Assembly: GCA_963556145.1 (NCBI GenBank)
Contig: OY744468.1
Coordinates: forward strand, 6,262,001-6,326,000
DNA length: 64,000 nt
DNA from: Hygrocybe punicea
Taxonomy: Eukaryota > Basidiomycota > Agaricomycetes > Agaricales > Hygrophoraceae
Direction of reading: 5' to 3'
The stretch's first letter is position 1. Every line of letters starts with the position of its first letter. This document shows positions 9,956 through 21,081 of the stretch, in pieces. The notes under the pieces were generated by a model that was given only the letters and a program-made list of their open reading frames with translations, was not told the DNA's origin and did not search any database. The position numbers and the translations under genes were made by a program.

Positions 9956-11183
9956 CTATTTCTTTGTTAATGTTGGGAGCACCAAAGCGAGGATTCCTTC
10001 GCGCAAGCTTGCATCATATTGCTCTGTGTCTTCGAGAATACCCAAATCGAGCTCGTCTTCTGAATCTCTAGCAGCCCTCAAGCTTCTAACGCCAGCATCG
10101 AGCACCCGTTCTCTCGAAGATTCATCCAACTCGCTAGCGAGAAACTGACAGGAATTCACGAGCTCGCGTCCATGGGCGATAAGGGCCTGCCGTTTGAAAT
10201 GAAACGATGGGGCAGGCGCGTGGCTAGCGTAGCTACGGAGCAGGATAGTAATGAACGAAGTTGTGTTCCTCAATGCGCTCTTCGAAGACTGGGTGTTCAA
10301 GAGGATCAAATGTAAATGCGCAACTTTGCACTTTTTTTAGCATAAGGGGTACGCTCGAGGGAATGGAACTAGGAGGAAAAATTGACTTGCCTAGCATCCC
10401 TAGTTCGCCGCTTGCACTAGACAATCCGAAATACTCCCAGTCTACTAAACCACAACTTCCATCTGCATCGACAAGGATACTTCCCGGCCAGAGATCGACC
10501 ATGCCAAGGCAAGCCTCTACCGTAGCATTGATTTTCAATGCCTGTTCGGCATTCTCAGCTAGTATTTCTGCATCGACGATGCCCGCGCCAGTGAGAATTT
10601 GCTTGGTTACAGAGGCAAGAAACGAGTGAATCTCAGAGGTATGGCTGGGATTAGAAAAGATGCGCAATGTTTCTTCGGATGGATTACGGGTCGCAATGAA
10701 GAACGCGGCAAGGAATTCGCCCAAAGTGGCAGCAATGCGCTCGACATCCTGCAGAGGAGCAGAGGTTAAATATTTGGCAAGAATCTGCGTCTCACTCAGA
10801 TCCGTCATCCAAAGCACATTACGCTCCTTGTCGTGATAGATGAGCTTCGGGATCCGTATAGTTGGGAATTTGGCTAGAACAGCGCTGATAGCTGGCATTG
10901 CGAATCCTGAAAGAAGATCCAACGCTTCCGCTTCGATGACCTGTCGGTAAACCGACATGGGTTGTGTTGGGTCTGTTGCCATGAAAGGAGGAGCATATTT
11001 AAGCACGAGAGTGTTGAAGGACTGAGATTGACTAGTTGCGAGTTGGGACAAGTTGCAAGGGGGCGAGAAAGTCGCTCGGACTGTCACGTTGGTATAGCCT
11101 CCAGCGAGCACCTGAATGCTTATCTGTTCTGGAGGCAAGAAGAGTACCGACGCGATATAGGATGAAAAGTCGAAGAGACCCAT
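9956..11183 (-). CDS. Aminoglycoside/choline-kinase-like (APH-fold) phosphotransferase with altered catalytic loop, 386 aa, 2 exons
   Basis: Exon 1 is 11183-10391 and exon 2 is 10323-9956, joined across a 67-bp GC-AG intron (donor GCAAGT) in phase 1. The N-terminal lobe has the nucleotide loop LAGGYTNVTVRA and LVLKYAPP with the likely Lys. The catalytic-loop region, about residue 226 on, reads M-V-D-L-W-P-G-S-I-L-V, then LVDWEY near residue 248. The usual APH loop is HGDxxxxN. Here the Asp of the loop and the DWE Asp are kept, but His is Met and Asn is Ser. Relatives phosphorylate small molecules; this one could be weakened or a pseudokinase. Exon 2 is helical (GRELVNSCQF). It reads divergently from the downstream DUF6534 pseudogene. 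The substrate is unknown. Confidence 0.72.
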
Positions 11184-11783
11184 GAGTGTAGGCCTGAGGG
11201 TTACACAAGCGCTTGCTTACTTCAATCAGTCTACGGCGCTCCCTCTCCTCTGGCTCATTTTATAAAGCCCGACTCAAAATAATAATTATGCTTCTCTCGT
11301 TTCCATCAATGGCTGGGGAGAGGGTGGGAGCGCTACAAGCACCTCAGGCGTTGAGGGTGACAACAGCAAACACATACTCGCCCAAACTTTTAGGCTTGGA
11401 GTGCAACTAGCCAACAGGACTCAAAGTTGACGTGACCGCCGATTTGATTACTGTAGGTTCAAAATTCAAATACACAGCCAACCGGCTACTCGAAGCAATT
11501 CACCTTGCACCTCTCTCTTGACTCGGACCATCCAATGCTCCAGACCTATCCAACGACAACTTGAAGCTTAAAGCCAACGGCCGATCGGAAAGAGGAAAGT
11601 AATTCATCACTTTGTACCATATTGCCACAAACATAACTTTTTTTATTTTCTGTTTATAGGCGACGATGGCTGATATTGTTGCCCAAGGCTGTGATCTAAT
11701 AGTCACCTCGGTATTATATGTATGGAGGTATTACGAATGATGCCAATCACTAGGATACTGAGTCTTAGTATCCTGAACTCGCC
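11184..11783. other. Divergent promoter region
   Basis: This lies between the minus-strand phosphotransferase gene and the plus-strand DUF6534 pseudogene. It contains short frames only, and no motif that I would name as an operator. Confidence 0.4.
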
Positions 11784-13554
11784 ATGGTCCCTCCGATCGT
11801 ACAGGCGTTTACCCTCGGTTCGTGCTGCTCCGACCACCGCTAACGTCTCCCACCATGTATATCGTGCAGGTCCTTATTTTGGCAGTGTCTTCACCACAAT
11901 GTGTGTATCCTCCACTCTTAGACTACGTTTTGAGAATTCTGACGATGAATATTGCAATACTAAGAGACTGTATGTAGCCGTAAGTCGTGATAGGATGTCA
12001 CTATGCCACAATTAAGCTAACCGAATTTGCTTTTAGACCTCTATGCAGGTACACCAGTACTACAACAACTTTGGCTCAGACCCCATCTTGTTTAAAGGCA
12101 AGCATTCGGCTGACTCTACACTTTCCAACCTGAGTATGCTTACTTCTCCATGGGTACAAGCCCTCGTAAGTCTCAATGACCATGCCCTTGAATAATATTG
12201 ACTCGTTGTCATCCCAGGTGGCCTTCATATTGTAAGATTTCGACTCGCTCAGATGTTGTACGTGCCCTTATGAGCACACGCTTCCGACACGGCGCACATT
12301 GTCATACTTACTTCCTACATCCACAATCGCTTGATCCAGCATTATGGTGAATTGGAATACCTGGTGACAGAAGTCGGCGAGTGAGTGTATGTTATCCAGA
12401 TACCCTTCTTCTTTCTTTTCAATTCCATTCTATGGGATAGAGGTCTCCAGGTGAACGTCGCGATTGTGCCTGCGTCCATGGCTCACCAAACCGGGATCAG
12501 GCGGTTGTCATTATAGGGGTTGGTCCCTTACAACTGAAATAGACTATCTCACCCTTGACCTGGCGCTCTCTAGCTCGTGATAGCGTGGACTGTGAACCAG
12601 TACGTCCCATTGCTGAGTGTGTCATTTCCGTTCACCAAATTGTTCTGCCTCAGGTTCTTTGTCTATCGAATTTACCTGCGTACGTGGCAACATTTAAACT
12701 GTTCCCATTCCGAATGCTGATGATGACGCTCAGTCAGCAATAAGAACCTATGGCTATCCGGTATCATTGTGAGCAGAAACAGTCGAAATATGGAGTCATG
12801 ATCTGAAGTCTTGCTCACCTACAGGGTATTCTAGCCACCATTCGGCCCGGTGAGCCTCATCTATATCCATATACTTCGAATTCTCAAACTCAGATTTCTA
12901 AATAGCGTTTGGAATCAGTATGTTCACATTTGTATCTGATGGGCTGCAATTTACAGGCAAGGCTTATATGAATATCTGATCTTCTTTCTCTCATGGGTCG
13001 TGGCCCATTCAGCTTTATTTATCATGACTGGGTTACCTACCAGGCACATGCGGAGTGGATGATCGTCACCGGTGTTATGATGGAACTCATTGTCGATGGC
13101 TTGATCGCCATTTGTATTTCCTACTTTCTCCTCAGAGGTCGAAAGAAGACAGACATCACCTCGTGCGTACTCGCTGGAATACAGTGCCTCTCACAGGAAC
13201 ATTGCTAATCCACTGACGCAGCACTCGTAATATGTACAACACTCTCGTGACGTATACTCTAAATACTGGAGGCATTCTGATGTGCAAAGTATTGTTAGAC
13301 TTCTTTTAGGCCGTCATGCTAACTGTCTATCACTAGGATTGTAAAGTCATGGCAGTGAGTATCACGATACAAGGTTGATATATCAACGGACTTATGCCCG
13401 TGCATCGCCCACGTAGATCTTCGGCTGGCCGCACACGGCTACCTTATCAGGACCTCTTCCAGTCCAGGTTCAGCGTGCGTGTTTGTTTCCTCGCTACGGA
13501 AAGCCACTGCTTACTCCCAAACCAGTCTATGCCAATTGTTTATTGACCACGTAA
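11784..13554 (+). pseudogene. Decayed DUF6534-family membrane protein gene
   Basis: Pieces in the right order match the DUF6534 plan. The start is VPPIVQAFTL joined by an intron (about 11815-11870) to GPYFGSVFTTM. Next come VHQYYNNFGSDPILFK (near 12055-12100), HYGELEYL (near 12340), ELIVDGLIAICISYFLLRG (near 13090-13140) and NTLVTYTLNTGG (near 13235). It ends YANCLLTT with TAA at 13552-13554. The equivalent of the second membrane segment (near 12220) runs into a stop, and the middle third lacks a clean reading frame. I infer a pseudogene; with transcript data some breaks might prove to be introns. It is a diverged relative of the gene at 7269-8554. Confidence 0.6.
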
Positions 13555-14372
13555 AGCTATTTTCTCCCATCTACCATCGTGATCTGAACTTGCGTCTACG
13601 ACCCCCGTAGCCTCAATACACGCCAAGTGTTCCGCGACGGACGCGCACGTCTTCCACTGGTATCCATGGCTGGTGTGGCCGAGCACCACGACGGGACCCA
13701 GAATAAAAGTCGACACTCTGGGCCGGTCCTGCCAGTGGAAATCAAGGCCGAAGCTTGGGTGAGCACAAACGGGGTGGACAGTGTGGACGATATAAGCTTG
13801 GAGAAGTATCGTGTTCCAGAACCGTAACATTCTCTGATTCCTTACTTCGTCCCATGGCTGCTGTGCATCTGCGTGTTTTAATTTTATATCAGTTGATTTG
13901 TAACCTTCAAAGTGTCTTGGCTTAACGGGTGTTGGAGCTGACGGTGTCTCCAAATCACATGTAGGCGTGGACATGGATCCATGGAGGTGTACACGACACG
14001 ATGTTGTCCCATCCGGGTAGGTGAGCATTGTACCCAAGCGCCTCAGCGTTGTATTGAGCCATACGAGAAGGCAGGCCCGGGGGCGCAAAGTAGGCTGGTG
14101 ACAACATCTCCAGCCGTAGTCCAATTCCATAGGGGGGCTGTTTTTGAGGACGACTTGGGGATCCCGACAAGGTAGGTCTAAATAATACCTCAGAATATTT
14201 TCAAGTTTAGGTATTCAGAAACCGGTGGGAAATCGAGAGGGCTTTCGTTTTACTTACAAGGAAGGCTCCATACTCGTCACCAAAGCCACATGTACTGTAC
14301 ATTGACCCCATGCATATGAATAGAAAGTCGAAAGAACAAGCCATGATACGAACAGACAGAATCTCGTGGTCA
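13555..14372. other. Spacer with uncertain minus-strand frames
   Basis: Two overlapping minus-strand frames (14130-13540, 196 codons, and 14170-13955) have no membrane segment, signal peptide or family motif, and the longer one overlaps the end of the DUF6534 pseudogene. A CpG-rich stretch at 13950-14110 could be coding in origin. No product is proposed. Confidence 0.3.
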
Positions 14373-15690
14373 TCAAATATGTGATTGTACCGTTACCAAA
14401 CCCACCAGAATCGCGGTTACCAAAGTCACTCGTACATTACTGACCACAAAGAACATACCCTCTCCTCGCCAACCCCGGGCACTCGAAGTGCAATTGAAAG
14501 GACTGGAGACATTGGCCGAGAAGGTGGATCCACAAGGGACAAATACAGAATCGTAGCCAAGGACAGTGAGCGGTTGATTTGATATCAAGGGGAAGCCTTG
14601 ACTGAAATTGATCTCACCAATCAGACTGTTGAGTACACACCGCAAAAGGTTGCTTACCCGTTCCCAAGATCTATGGTCCCCTGCGTCCGCTTGTATTGCA
14701 CATGCGCAATCAACGCACCCTGGCAAGCAAACATCCATGATTAGATTATTGTGGAAGGATATGGAACACACGATTTGTCCGGGTGCAATCATGATCCCGA
14801 CAGCTTGCGATTGCTCGGTGGTTCTCGTCCGAGACCAAGAGAAACCAACTTTTGGGCCTACATCCAGCTCCCCGAATGTGATCCCAATGGAGTCGGTAAA
14901 ACTCCATGCATCTGATAGACTGATCGTTCCAGTGATTGTATCTGTGTTGGGCGAAGTCGCATGCGGATCACAATTGTAGACGGGGGACCCGACAATCAGA
15001 TCAAAAGTCATGATCGGCAAGTTGTCCTGTGAAGTAAACGACATCGCATATACATGATGCATATCAGACAGAAGTGTAACGTACCGCAGGAGCGAACGTG
15101 CATTTGCCAGTGCCGCATGGTTGGCAATGGAGCAACTGCGAAAGCACGGGGGCTGTTGTTGTTGCCGTTGTCGGCTGTGCGGAAGTGGTGGAAGTCCGCG
15201 AAAGCGTGGAGGCTGTTGTCGTCGCCTGTGCGGAAGTGATGGAAGGATTGACTTGGTAATTGAAGGTAAGTTCCCCTTTCGAAACGTCGTTATCTGAGGG
15301 GTAATTAAAAGGGACGCTGCCACAGACAGTGCAATTGTGGTCGGTGATGTAATGGGCAATACGTTGGATATCACTGCCCGTGGCTCCGCTCGGCATGTGC
15401 TGCAAAAGAGCGCAGACGTAATCAAGACTGCCTAAAATACGTTGGCCTTGGCACGCAATCATTTCGCCGTTGTTGTACAATTGATTGGGGTCAATGCCCA
15501 TAATGGTGGTGACGAGGGATTGTGCGGTCGTGGGGTGAAAGTGAAGGCAGAAATGGTCACCTTGGCAATTGATCCCGAAGGCAGCGACGGTGTTCATCGG
15601 GAACACCAGCGAATGAAGTACAGCAAGGACAGTCATGAAGTACAATGTAGACCCGTACCACCCGTGGGATATTGGCGCGGGATCTGACAT
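14373..15690 (-). CDS. Secreted KP4 killer-toxin-domain protein with C-terminal extension, 419 aa, 2 exons
   Basis: Exon 1 is 15690-15085 and exon 2 is 15026-14373, with a 58-bp GT-AG intron in phase 0. After an N-terminal hydrophobic signal segment (about residues 13-37) comes a region with KP4 hallmarks: INCQG, IMGIDPNQLYNNGE, IACQG, HNCTVCGSVPFNYP and NDVSKGELTFNY, with the spaced cysteines of the fold. A Thr/Ser/Ala linker (about 150-185) leads to a second, Cys-containing beta-rich domain of ~200 residues that I do not recognise (DNLPIMTFDLIVGSP to GYDSVFVPCGSTF) and a hydrophobic C-terminus. KP4 proteins are small secreted toxins that block calcium channels of competing fungi, and genomic homologues are widespread. 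This protein is much longer than the ~120-residue stand-alone toxin. No break seen; activity unproven. Confidence 0.75.
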
Positions 15691-16250
15691 GACTGTGCTT
15701 GTGTTAGCGCGGCGATGTCAACGTGGCTGGGTGAGAGAATGGGCGTTGGTGACGGTAGTGCGTACGTGAAGGACGAATGGCTTGGTGGCGTCGGGATGCC
15801 GACGCAACTGGGTAAAAGGGCAGGGAATGTTTAGCCCAATGTGGGGTTGAGGTAATATTCCGCCTGAACTCGCGATCATTGTGAGTGCGGATGGTAGGAA
15901 CATACCTGAGGGTGTGGATTACGGAGGGAGCAGCGGTGGGCGACAGGGATACAAGCCTCCTACTTGGAAGGAAGGGGATCAGTGCCAACGAGCCCATTCC
16001 TTTAGGACCTTCTGACTCGGATCATTGCACCAGGCTGGGTTAGTGCATTTGCTACAGCCTACAGCATCCCTCATGCACACCGGGAGTTTCAATATTTAAC
16101 CCCAGTGAGGATAGGACAATAGGCTAAAGGGCGTTAGCGGATACAGAGTAGCGGTAAAGGATGGGGACGTTGGGGGACAGCGAATATGTTTAGCGGAGAT
16201 CATCAGGAAAGGCTGGTTTTTCCAGGCGGAGTTGATAAGTGATATTCATG
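15691..16250. other. Upstream region of the KP4-domain gene
   Basis: No separate gene is supported. A minus-strand frame at 15997-15704 is Ser/Arg/Pro-rich and probably lies in the 5' leader or promoter of the KP4-domain gene. Confidence 0.4.
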
Positions 16251-16254
16251 TTGC

Positions 16255-16600
16255 CGGCAACTCACAATGCTATACCTAGTTTTATCTATGGTTATAATGA
16301 GCCTGAAATTATTCCAGATAATGACCATTGGCTACTGCATTGGCAAATATGTGTCAAGGTATATGATGTCTCTGCCAGAATTATACATGTTGACAATTAC
16401 ATGGCTAGGTCAATGCCAGCATGTAGTGATGGTCAGATTCGGTTCGGTTCGGTTCAGGCCAAAAAAATCTGAACCTGGAACTGAACCTGAGGTTCGGTTC
16501 AGCTCATATGCTGAACCTTGAATTGAACCTTTGGTTCAGGTTCAGATAGGTTCAGTTCAGGTTCAGGCCAGGCTGAACTTGAACTGAACCTGTGAAAATA
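16255..16600. repeat. Repeat terminus with GGTTCA/TGAACC microrepeats
   Basis: Bases 16430-16595 are a run of GGTTCGGTTC, GAACCTGAACC and similar inverted units. The flank 16270-16420 is an inverted copy of 43920-44060 (for example ATAATTTCAGGCTCAT), so the same repeat family end occurs beside the first foldback element. It looks like a solo or decayed element end with palindromic subterminal sites. Confidence 0.6.
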
Positions 16601-17039
16601 CAAGTATACTAGCTAATCAATTTTCTCAATCCAAATTTTTCCTTTATTTCCTACCACTCTACATTGTTGTTGTGCTAATGGTTTGACTCTTCAATTACAT
16701 GTACTGTGTCCATGTTCACTGTGAATGAATCAATAGAATCTTGTGTTAGATGTGTCTGAAGCACAGTAAGCATGAAATTTCCTGGACAACTGTTCAGATG
16801 GTCATTGCAAATGTTTTGCCATATTTTAACAGGAAGGAAAGACCTTGCAATCAGTATAACTGAATCACACAACATGGCATCCTAGGCTGAATTTCAACTT
16901 TACATTTTAAAATATATTTAAGTTTGCAAATATTTGTGTTACAGAAGCACTAATTGCAACCATATAAACTCTAACTAATCTAGATTCTGTTATTAATGGT
17001 GCTGAAATTTCAAGTCAGTAAATAGTTGGACCAAAACTA

Positions 17040-17470
17040 AGTCTCTAGGATGGGGATGATGAGGACGAGGATAGGGACGACGAGGACGAGGACGGGGACA
17101 ATGAGGATGAGGACGATGATGGGGACGAGGATGAGGACGATGGCGGGGACAACAACAACAACAACAACAGGATGAGGATAGTCAAGGCCATGGCCACCAC
17201 CATCCTGTCCCCCCCCCTCCCACTGTCCCTGCCCCCTCTCCCCCTCTCCCCCTTTCCCCCTCCCCCTTCCCCCTCCCCCTCCCCCTCCCCCCTCCCTTCC
17301 CCTTCTCCCCCTCCCCCCCTCTCCCCTCCCCTGTCCCTCCCCCTTCTCCCACTCTCCTCCTCCCACTCCCCCCTCCCTCCCCCTTCTCCCACTCTCCTCC
17401 TCCCACTCCCCCCTCCCTCCCCCTTCTCCCACTCTCCTCCCACTCCCATCTCTCTCTCCCCCTTCCACAG
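17040..17470. repeat. Low-complexity GAGGAC tract followed by CCCCCT tract
   Basis: GAnGAC/GGGGAC hexamer-like repeats (17050-17165) switch to nearly pure pyrimidine CCCCCTCC/CTTCTCCC repeats (17210-17465). Long frames here on both strands come only from the composition. The same GAC/GTC-type repeat is the cargo of the foldback elements further right, so this may be a decayed fragment. Confidence 0.6.
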
Positions 17471-17589
17471 TAATTAAATTAATTAAATTAATTAAATTGA
17501 ATTGAATTTTGTCTTATTATCTATTAATATGTATGCATCTAAGTAAATGGCAAAAACAAAATACCTCAGTACTTGGGCACTACTTGGGC

Positions 17590-17775
17590 ACACTTACCTG
17601 TGGAAACCTGTAATTAGCTGCAGCTTAGCTGCCAACTACAGCTAAGGTTTTGAGGTAGCTGTAGCTGGTAGCTGGTCATTAGCCTTTAGCTTAGCTGGAC
17701 CCCAGCTAAGCTAAATTCAGCTAAGCTAGCAGCTACTAGCTGACCGTTAGCCTTAGCTGTGGCAACACTACTCAC
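17590..17775. repeat. AGCT-rich palindromic microrepeat terminus
   Basis: There are many copies of TAGCT/AGCTA in both orientations, ending CTGTGGCAACACTACT. A related tract ends GCCACGGTAACACTACT at 50704. I take both as ends of one transposon family with clustered palindromic binding sites; the mate ends were not identified. Confidence 0.55.
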
Positions 17776-18690
17776 AAGGGCATTTTGGGATGACTCCAAA
17801 TGTTCCTTGCGACAAGAACCTGGGCAGTGTGATCATTTCCTTGTTTCCACATTCTTGCCCATCAGTTCATCACCACTCTCCCCTCTGTCAAGCATCTCCA
17901 GGGTCGTCAGACCATTGATAACTGGTACGTGCTATAAATTTATGTGGTTGCAGAGTGCAAGAATTTCAGTTTCTGCAAGCATTAAATTGACACCTGCAGC
18001 AACCTTTTTGAGCACGCAAACATCACAGCATGGGATAATGAGTTCTATAGGAAATTTAGAAATGGATGGAACATACAAAAAAAAGTACCTTCCAGTGGAC
18101 CATGGTGGGTTTCTGAAGTAGCTGTTGGAAATGGCAGATCCCCTGGGGAGTGTTTCAATCCACTTCCACATCCCCTCCTCCACCTTCTTCTGGTATCTAG
18201 TGTCTGCACCACTGGCTTGCCATGTATGATTTTCTCCATCTTCACCATCCCCTTCACCATCATCTTCACCTTCATCATCATCATCCAATTCTCCAGCTTT
18301 CTTCAGTGGTTTCTGCAATTTATATACTGATGGTTCAATGAGAAGAATGACGACTGCAGGCCCTCCAGATCTTCCGGTGTCATGACCCCAAGTGTTTTTG
18401 GGTGTAATGTCATGGGTTTACCATTGGACCACAGACTTAGATATTTAAGTGCAACACTATGGATGCACACCTACACTCATTAGTACCCATTCTATACCTT
18501 TCCACATTACGCATGCTAGTGAACAGACACAGATAGCATTTATGCTTACCTTTATATCATTTATTATGGCTTCACTAGCAATGCCCAGACTTAGCCGTCT
18601 ATGTATGGTGCACAGAGGCACATCCCCCGCTCATTAGTATTTATTATATATTTCTCTGTATTGCACGTGCAAGGAGACAAGCCCAACTAG
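17776..18690. other. Repeat-derived spacer, no gene supported
   Basis: A minus-strand frame (18318-17932) begins with a Lys/Asp-rich acidic stretch but shows no domain. Bases 18430-18560 and 18590-18715 are imperfect tandem copies, each with CATTAGTA, a GCATT box and TTACCT at matching spacing. Confidence 0.35.
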
Positions 18691-19318
18691 CATTCTTACC
18701 TGTATTAGCAGTAATGGATTGATTACAAATCTTGTTTACTTGTATTGATCAAAAGCGGCTCAGCTAGATAATGGGAGATGATTAGATAAGATGTGAACAA
18801 GAGGATGATAAGATAATGATAAGATAGGATGCATCAGAGAGTGATTGTGATAGTCTGCTTACATAAAGACAATGGTCTATTGTTCTGAGCAGTCCTTTGT
18901 TCTAAACAGTCCAAATGGAGATAGAGCCCATTGTTCACAGCCTCTTTGATGCCATCCATTGTTCTCATGACTCAGTCCTATTGTTCTCACTTTCCCATTG
19001 TTCTCAGTCCCCCATTGTTCTCCAACAGTATAAATAGGGCCCCCAAATTCCAGTAGTCAGTAGGATTTCCCCCCTCACCACTCAGTAGTCACTCTCAGTT
19101 GGGTTCACACAGTGTGATCCCTCATTCTCTTAGTACTAGTAGTTACTCATTGTAGTAGCTAGTGCTTGCAATCCAGTCTAGTTCACTCTTATTCTATAAT
19201 TCTCTGAGTTCCCCTTGTCATCAAGGAGAATTCACCCAGTTCACTCAGTCCAATCAATTCATTAGTCAGCATTAGTCAGCTAGATACACTTCTAAGGTTA
19301 AGGTTTCATCCTAAACAA
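18690..19318 (+). repeat. Possible solo LTR or promoter-bearing repeat
   Basis: AT-rich sequence leads to repeated CATTGTTCTC motifs, a TATAAATAGGG box near 19030, a pyrimidine-rich leader and an end ...CCTAAACAAAACA near 19318. The order resembles a fungal LTR. No second copy or target duplication was found, so the limits are approximate. Confidence 0.35.
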
Positions 19319-19759
19319 AACAGAGTATTCAAAAGGTATTAAAGATATCCCTGAACTAGTAGCCAATGTGCATTTGAAGCTTCGGATTTAAGTCAGATAT
19401 TATAATACCCAGAGATACTCTTGATTGAATAGGCCCTGTAGCCAAAACAGTCCATATTCAACTGGTGAATATTGTTATCAGTATTCATGGGGTTGGGCAA
19501 TCCCTGTAACACGTGACACGGGTCACAGATTGTCACATAGCGTTACAGGCCTCCACCTATTGACCCAGTCGTTTACAGCTTCAAAACTCCCTGTATTTAA
19601 AAAGTGTTAAGTGTAAAAGATGTCCGAAATGATTGTGGGCATCCATCCCAGAAATAAAATCCAGTGTAAACTGTAGCTGAACAATGCTATTCCGCCATCT
19701 CTCAAATGTCACACTGACTCCCAGCCAAATGTAGCAAAAAACTCAAATCTTCATAGACT

Positions 19760-20381
19760 CACTCGATTCAAATGATGGGGCTTAACTTTGGCTGAGCCAA
19801 ATGCTTCGTTTGCATATTAGAATATTTTGTTCAAGACCAAACTTTTTTATCATTGCTAGTTGCCGAGATATAGTAGAAATTTCGCATTATCTCAACGGCC
19901 AGAGTGAATTTATAATTTCTGTTTTGAACAAAAGTTTCTAACATCTAAATGAAACATTTCTCTCAGCCAAAGCTAAGCTCCGAAATTTAATTTGAGTGAT
20001 TCTATAGACGAAGAAGGTGTTACATCCTAATACTGCAGCATAGCCACAGCAGGATTAGCATCGGACACTCGATTCAAATGATGGGGCTTAACTTTGGCTG
20101 AGCCAAATGCTTCGTTTGCATATTAGAATATTTCGTTCAAGACCAAACTTTTTTATCATTGCTAGTTGCCGAGATATAGTAGAAATTTCGCATTATCTCA
20201 ATGGCCAGAGTGAATTTAAATTTTCTGTTTTGAACAAAAGTTTCTAACATCTAAATGAAACATTTCTCTCAGCCAAAGCTAAGCTCCGAAATTTAATTTG
20301 AGTGATTCTATAGACGAAGAAGGTGTTGCATCCCAAAATAGTGCATACTGCAGCATAGCCACAGCAGGATTAGCATCGGAA
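19760..20381. repeat. Tandem duplication of ~310 bp containing a foldback MITE-like unit
   Basis: 19760-20065 and 20066-20381 are near-identical direct copies. Each begins CACTCGATTCAAATGATGGG and ends CAGCAGGATTAGCATCGGA. Inside each copy GGGGCTTAACTTTGGCTGAG and its partner CTCAGCCAAAGCTAAGCTCC form an inverted pair ~200 bp apart. It lies in the 5' half of the transposon, upstream of the gene. Confidence 0.75.
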
Positions 20382-20688
20382 ATGCTGTGCTGGGCCCTCT
20401 TGTTCAGCTACCACTACATTGCACCCACACCACACCAGTTCTCCAGTTCTCCTGCTTCTCTTGTGGCCCTCACCTACCACTATCCACCACCAGCACAATC
20501 TCCATCCCCCTAGGGACTGTAGGGACAAATTGTACCTAAATACAGTAGTCAGTAGTTGAGCCTGAACGGTTGGGATTGTGTCCTTCAGTGGACCAATCTT
20601 AAGCTGACTCCAGAAGATCCTGGTAACCCCAGTGACTGGTGCGGTGTAACAACTGCGGGCGACAGTGGAAGAAGAATCGGTTCAAATT

Positions 20689-20802
20689 TGCCTTCCTCTC
20701 TTTGTCAGAGACAGGTTTATCCCCTTGGAGTCTTGGCTGAAGAACTGCCTTCCTCTCTTTGCCAGAGACAGGTTTATCCTCTTGGGGTCTTGGCTGAAGA
20801 AC
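20689..20802. repeat. 57-bp tandem repeat, two copies
   Basis: 20689-20745 and 20746-20802 differ at only a few bases (TTGTC/TTGCC, CCCCTTGGA/CTCTTGGGG). 57 is a multiple of 3, and frames stay open on both strands: a minus-strand frame 20868-20599 would repeat a Lys/Gln-rich unit (KAVLQPRPQEDKPVSGKER). It may be a small coding exon of the transposon, but neither strand can be proved. Confidence 0.5.
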
Positions 20803-21081
20803 TGCCTTCCTCATCATTTCCAACTTCTGCTGTATTTTCAGCTGCAATTGGGCCTCCCTCCTCCTCATTTTCTGTCTTACCAGCCTGGTAAGTGATTAAA
20901 TATAGAAATATATTACAGTATCACTAGTTTAACTATAAGTTGTATTAATACTTGATTTTATAGAGTACAGTCCTGCCAACTGCAAGAATAATCAACAACC
21001 ATTTCATTTGTAGTTCTAGTCACTGTAAGTGATATTGAGAAACATTGAGACTTTACTTAATTATACCTGTTGTAGCCTCTT

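Noticed and set aside
17037..17477. Overlapping Gly/Glu-rich and Ser/Pro-rich frames
   Set aside because: They are products of the GAGGAC and CCCCCT low-complexity tracts.
18690..19318. Solo LTR with defined ends
   Set aside because: Promoter-like order is visible, but no second copy or target duplication was found, so it is listed only as a possibility.
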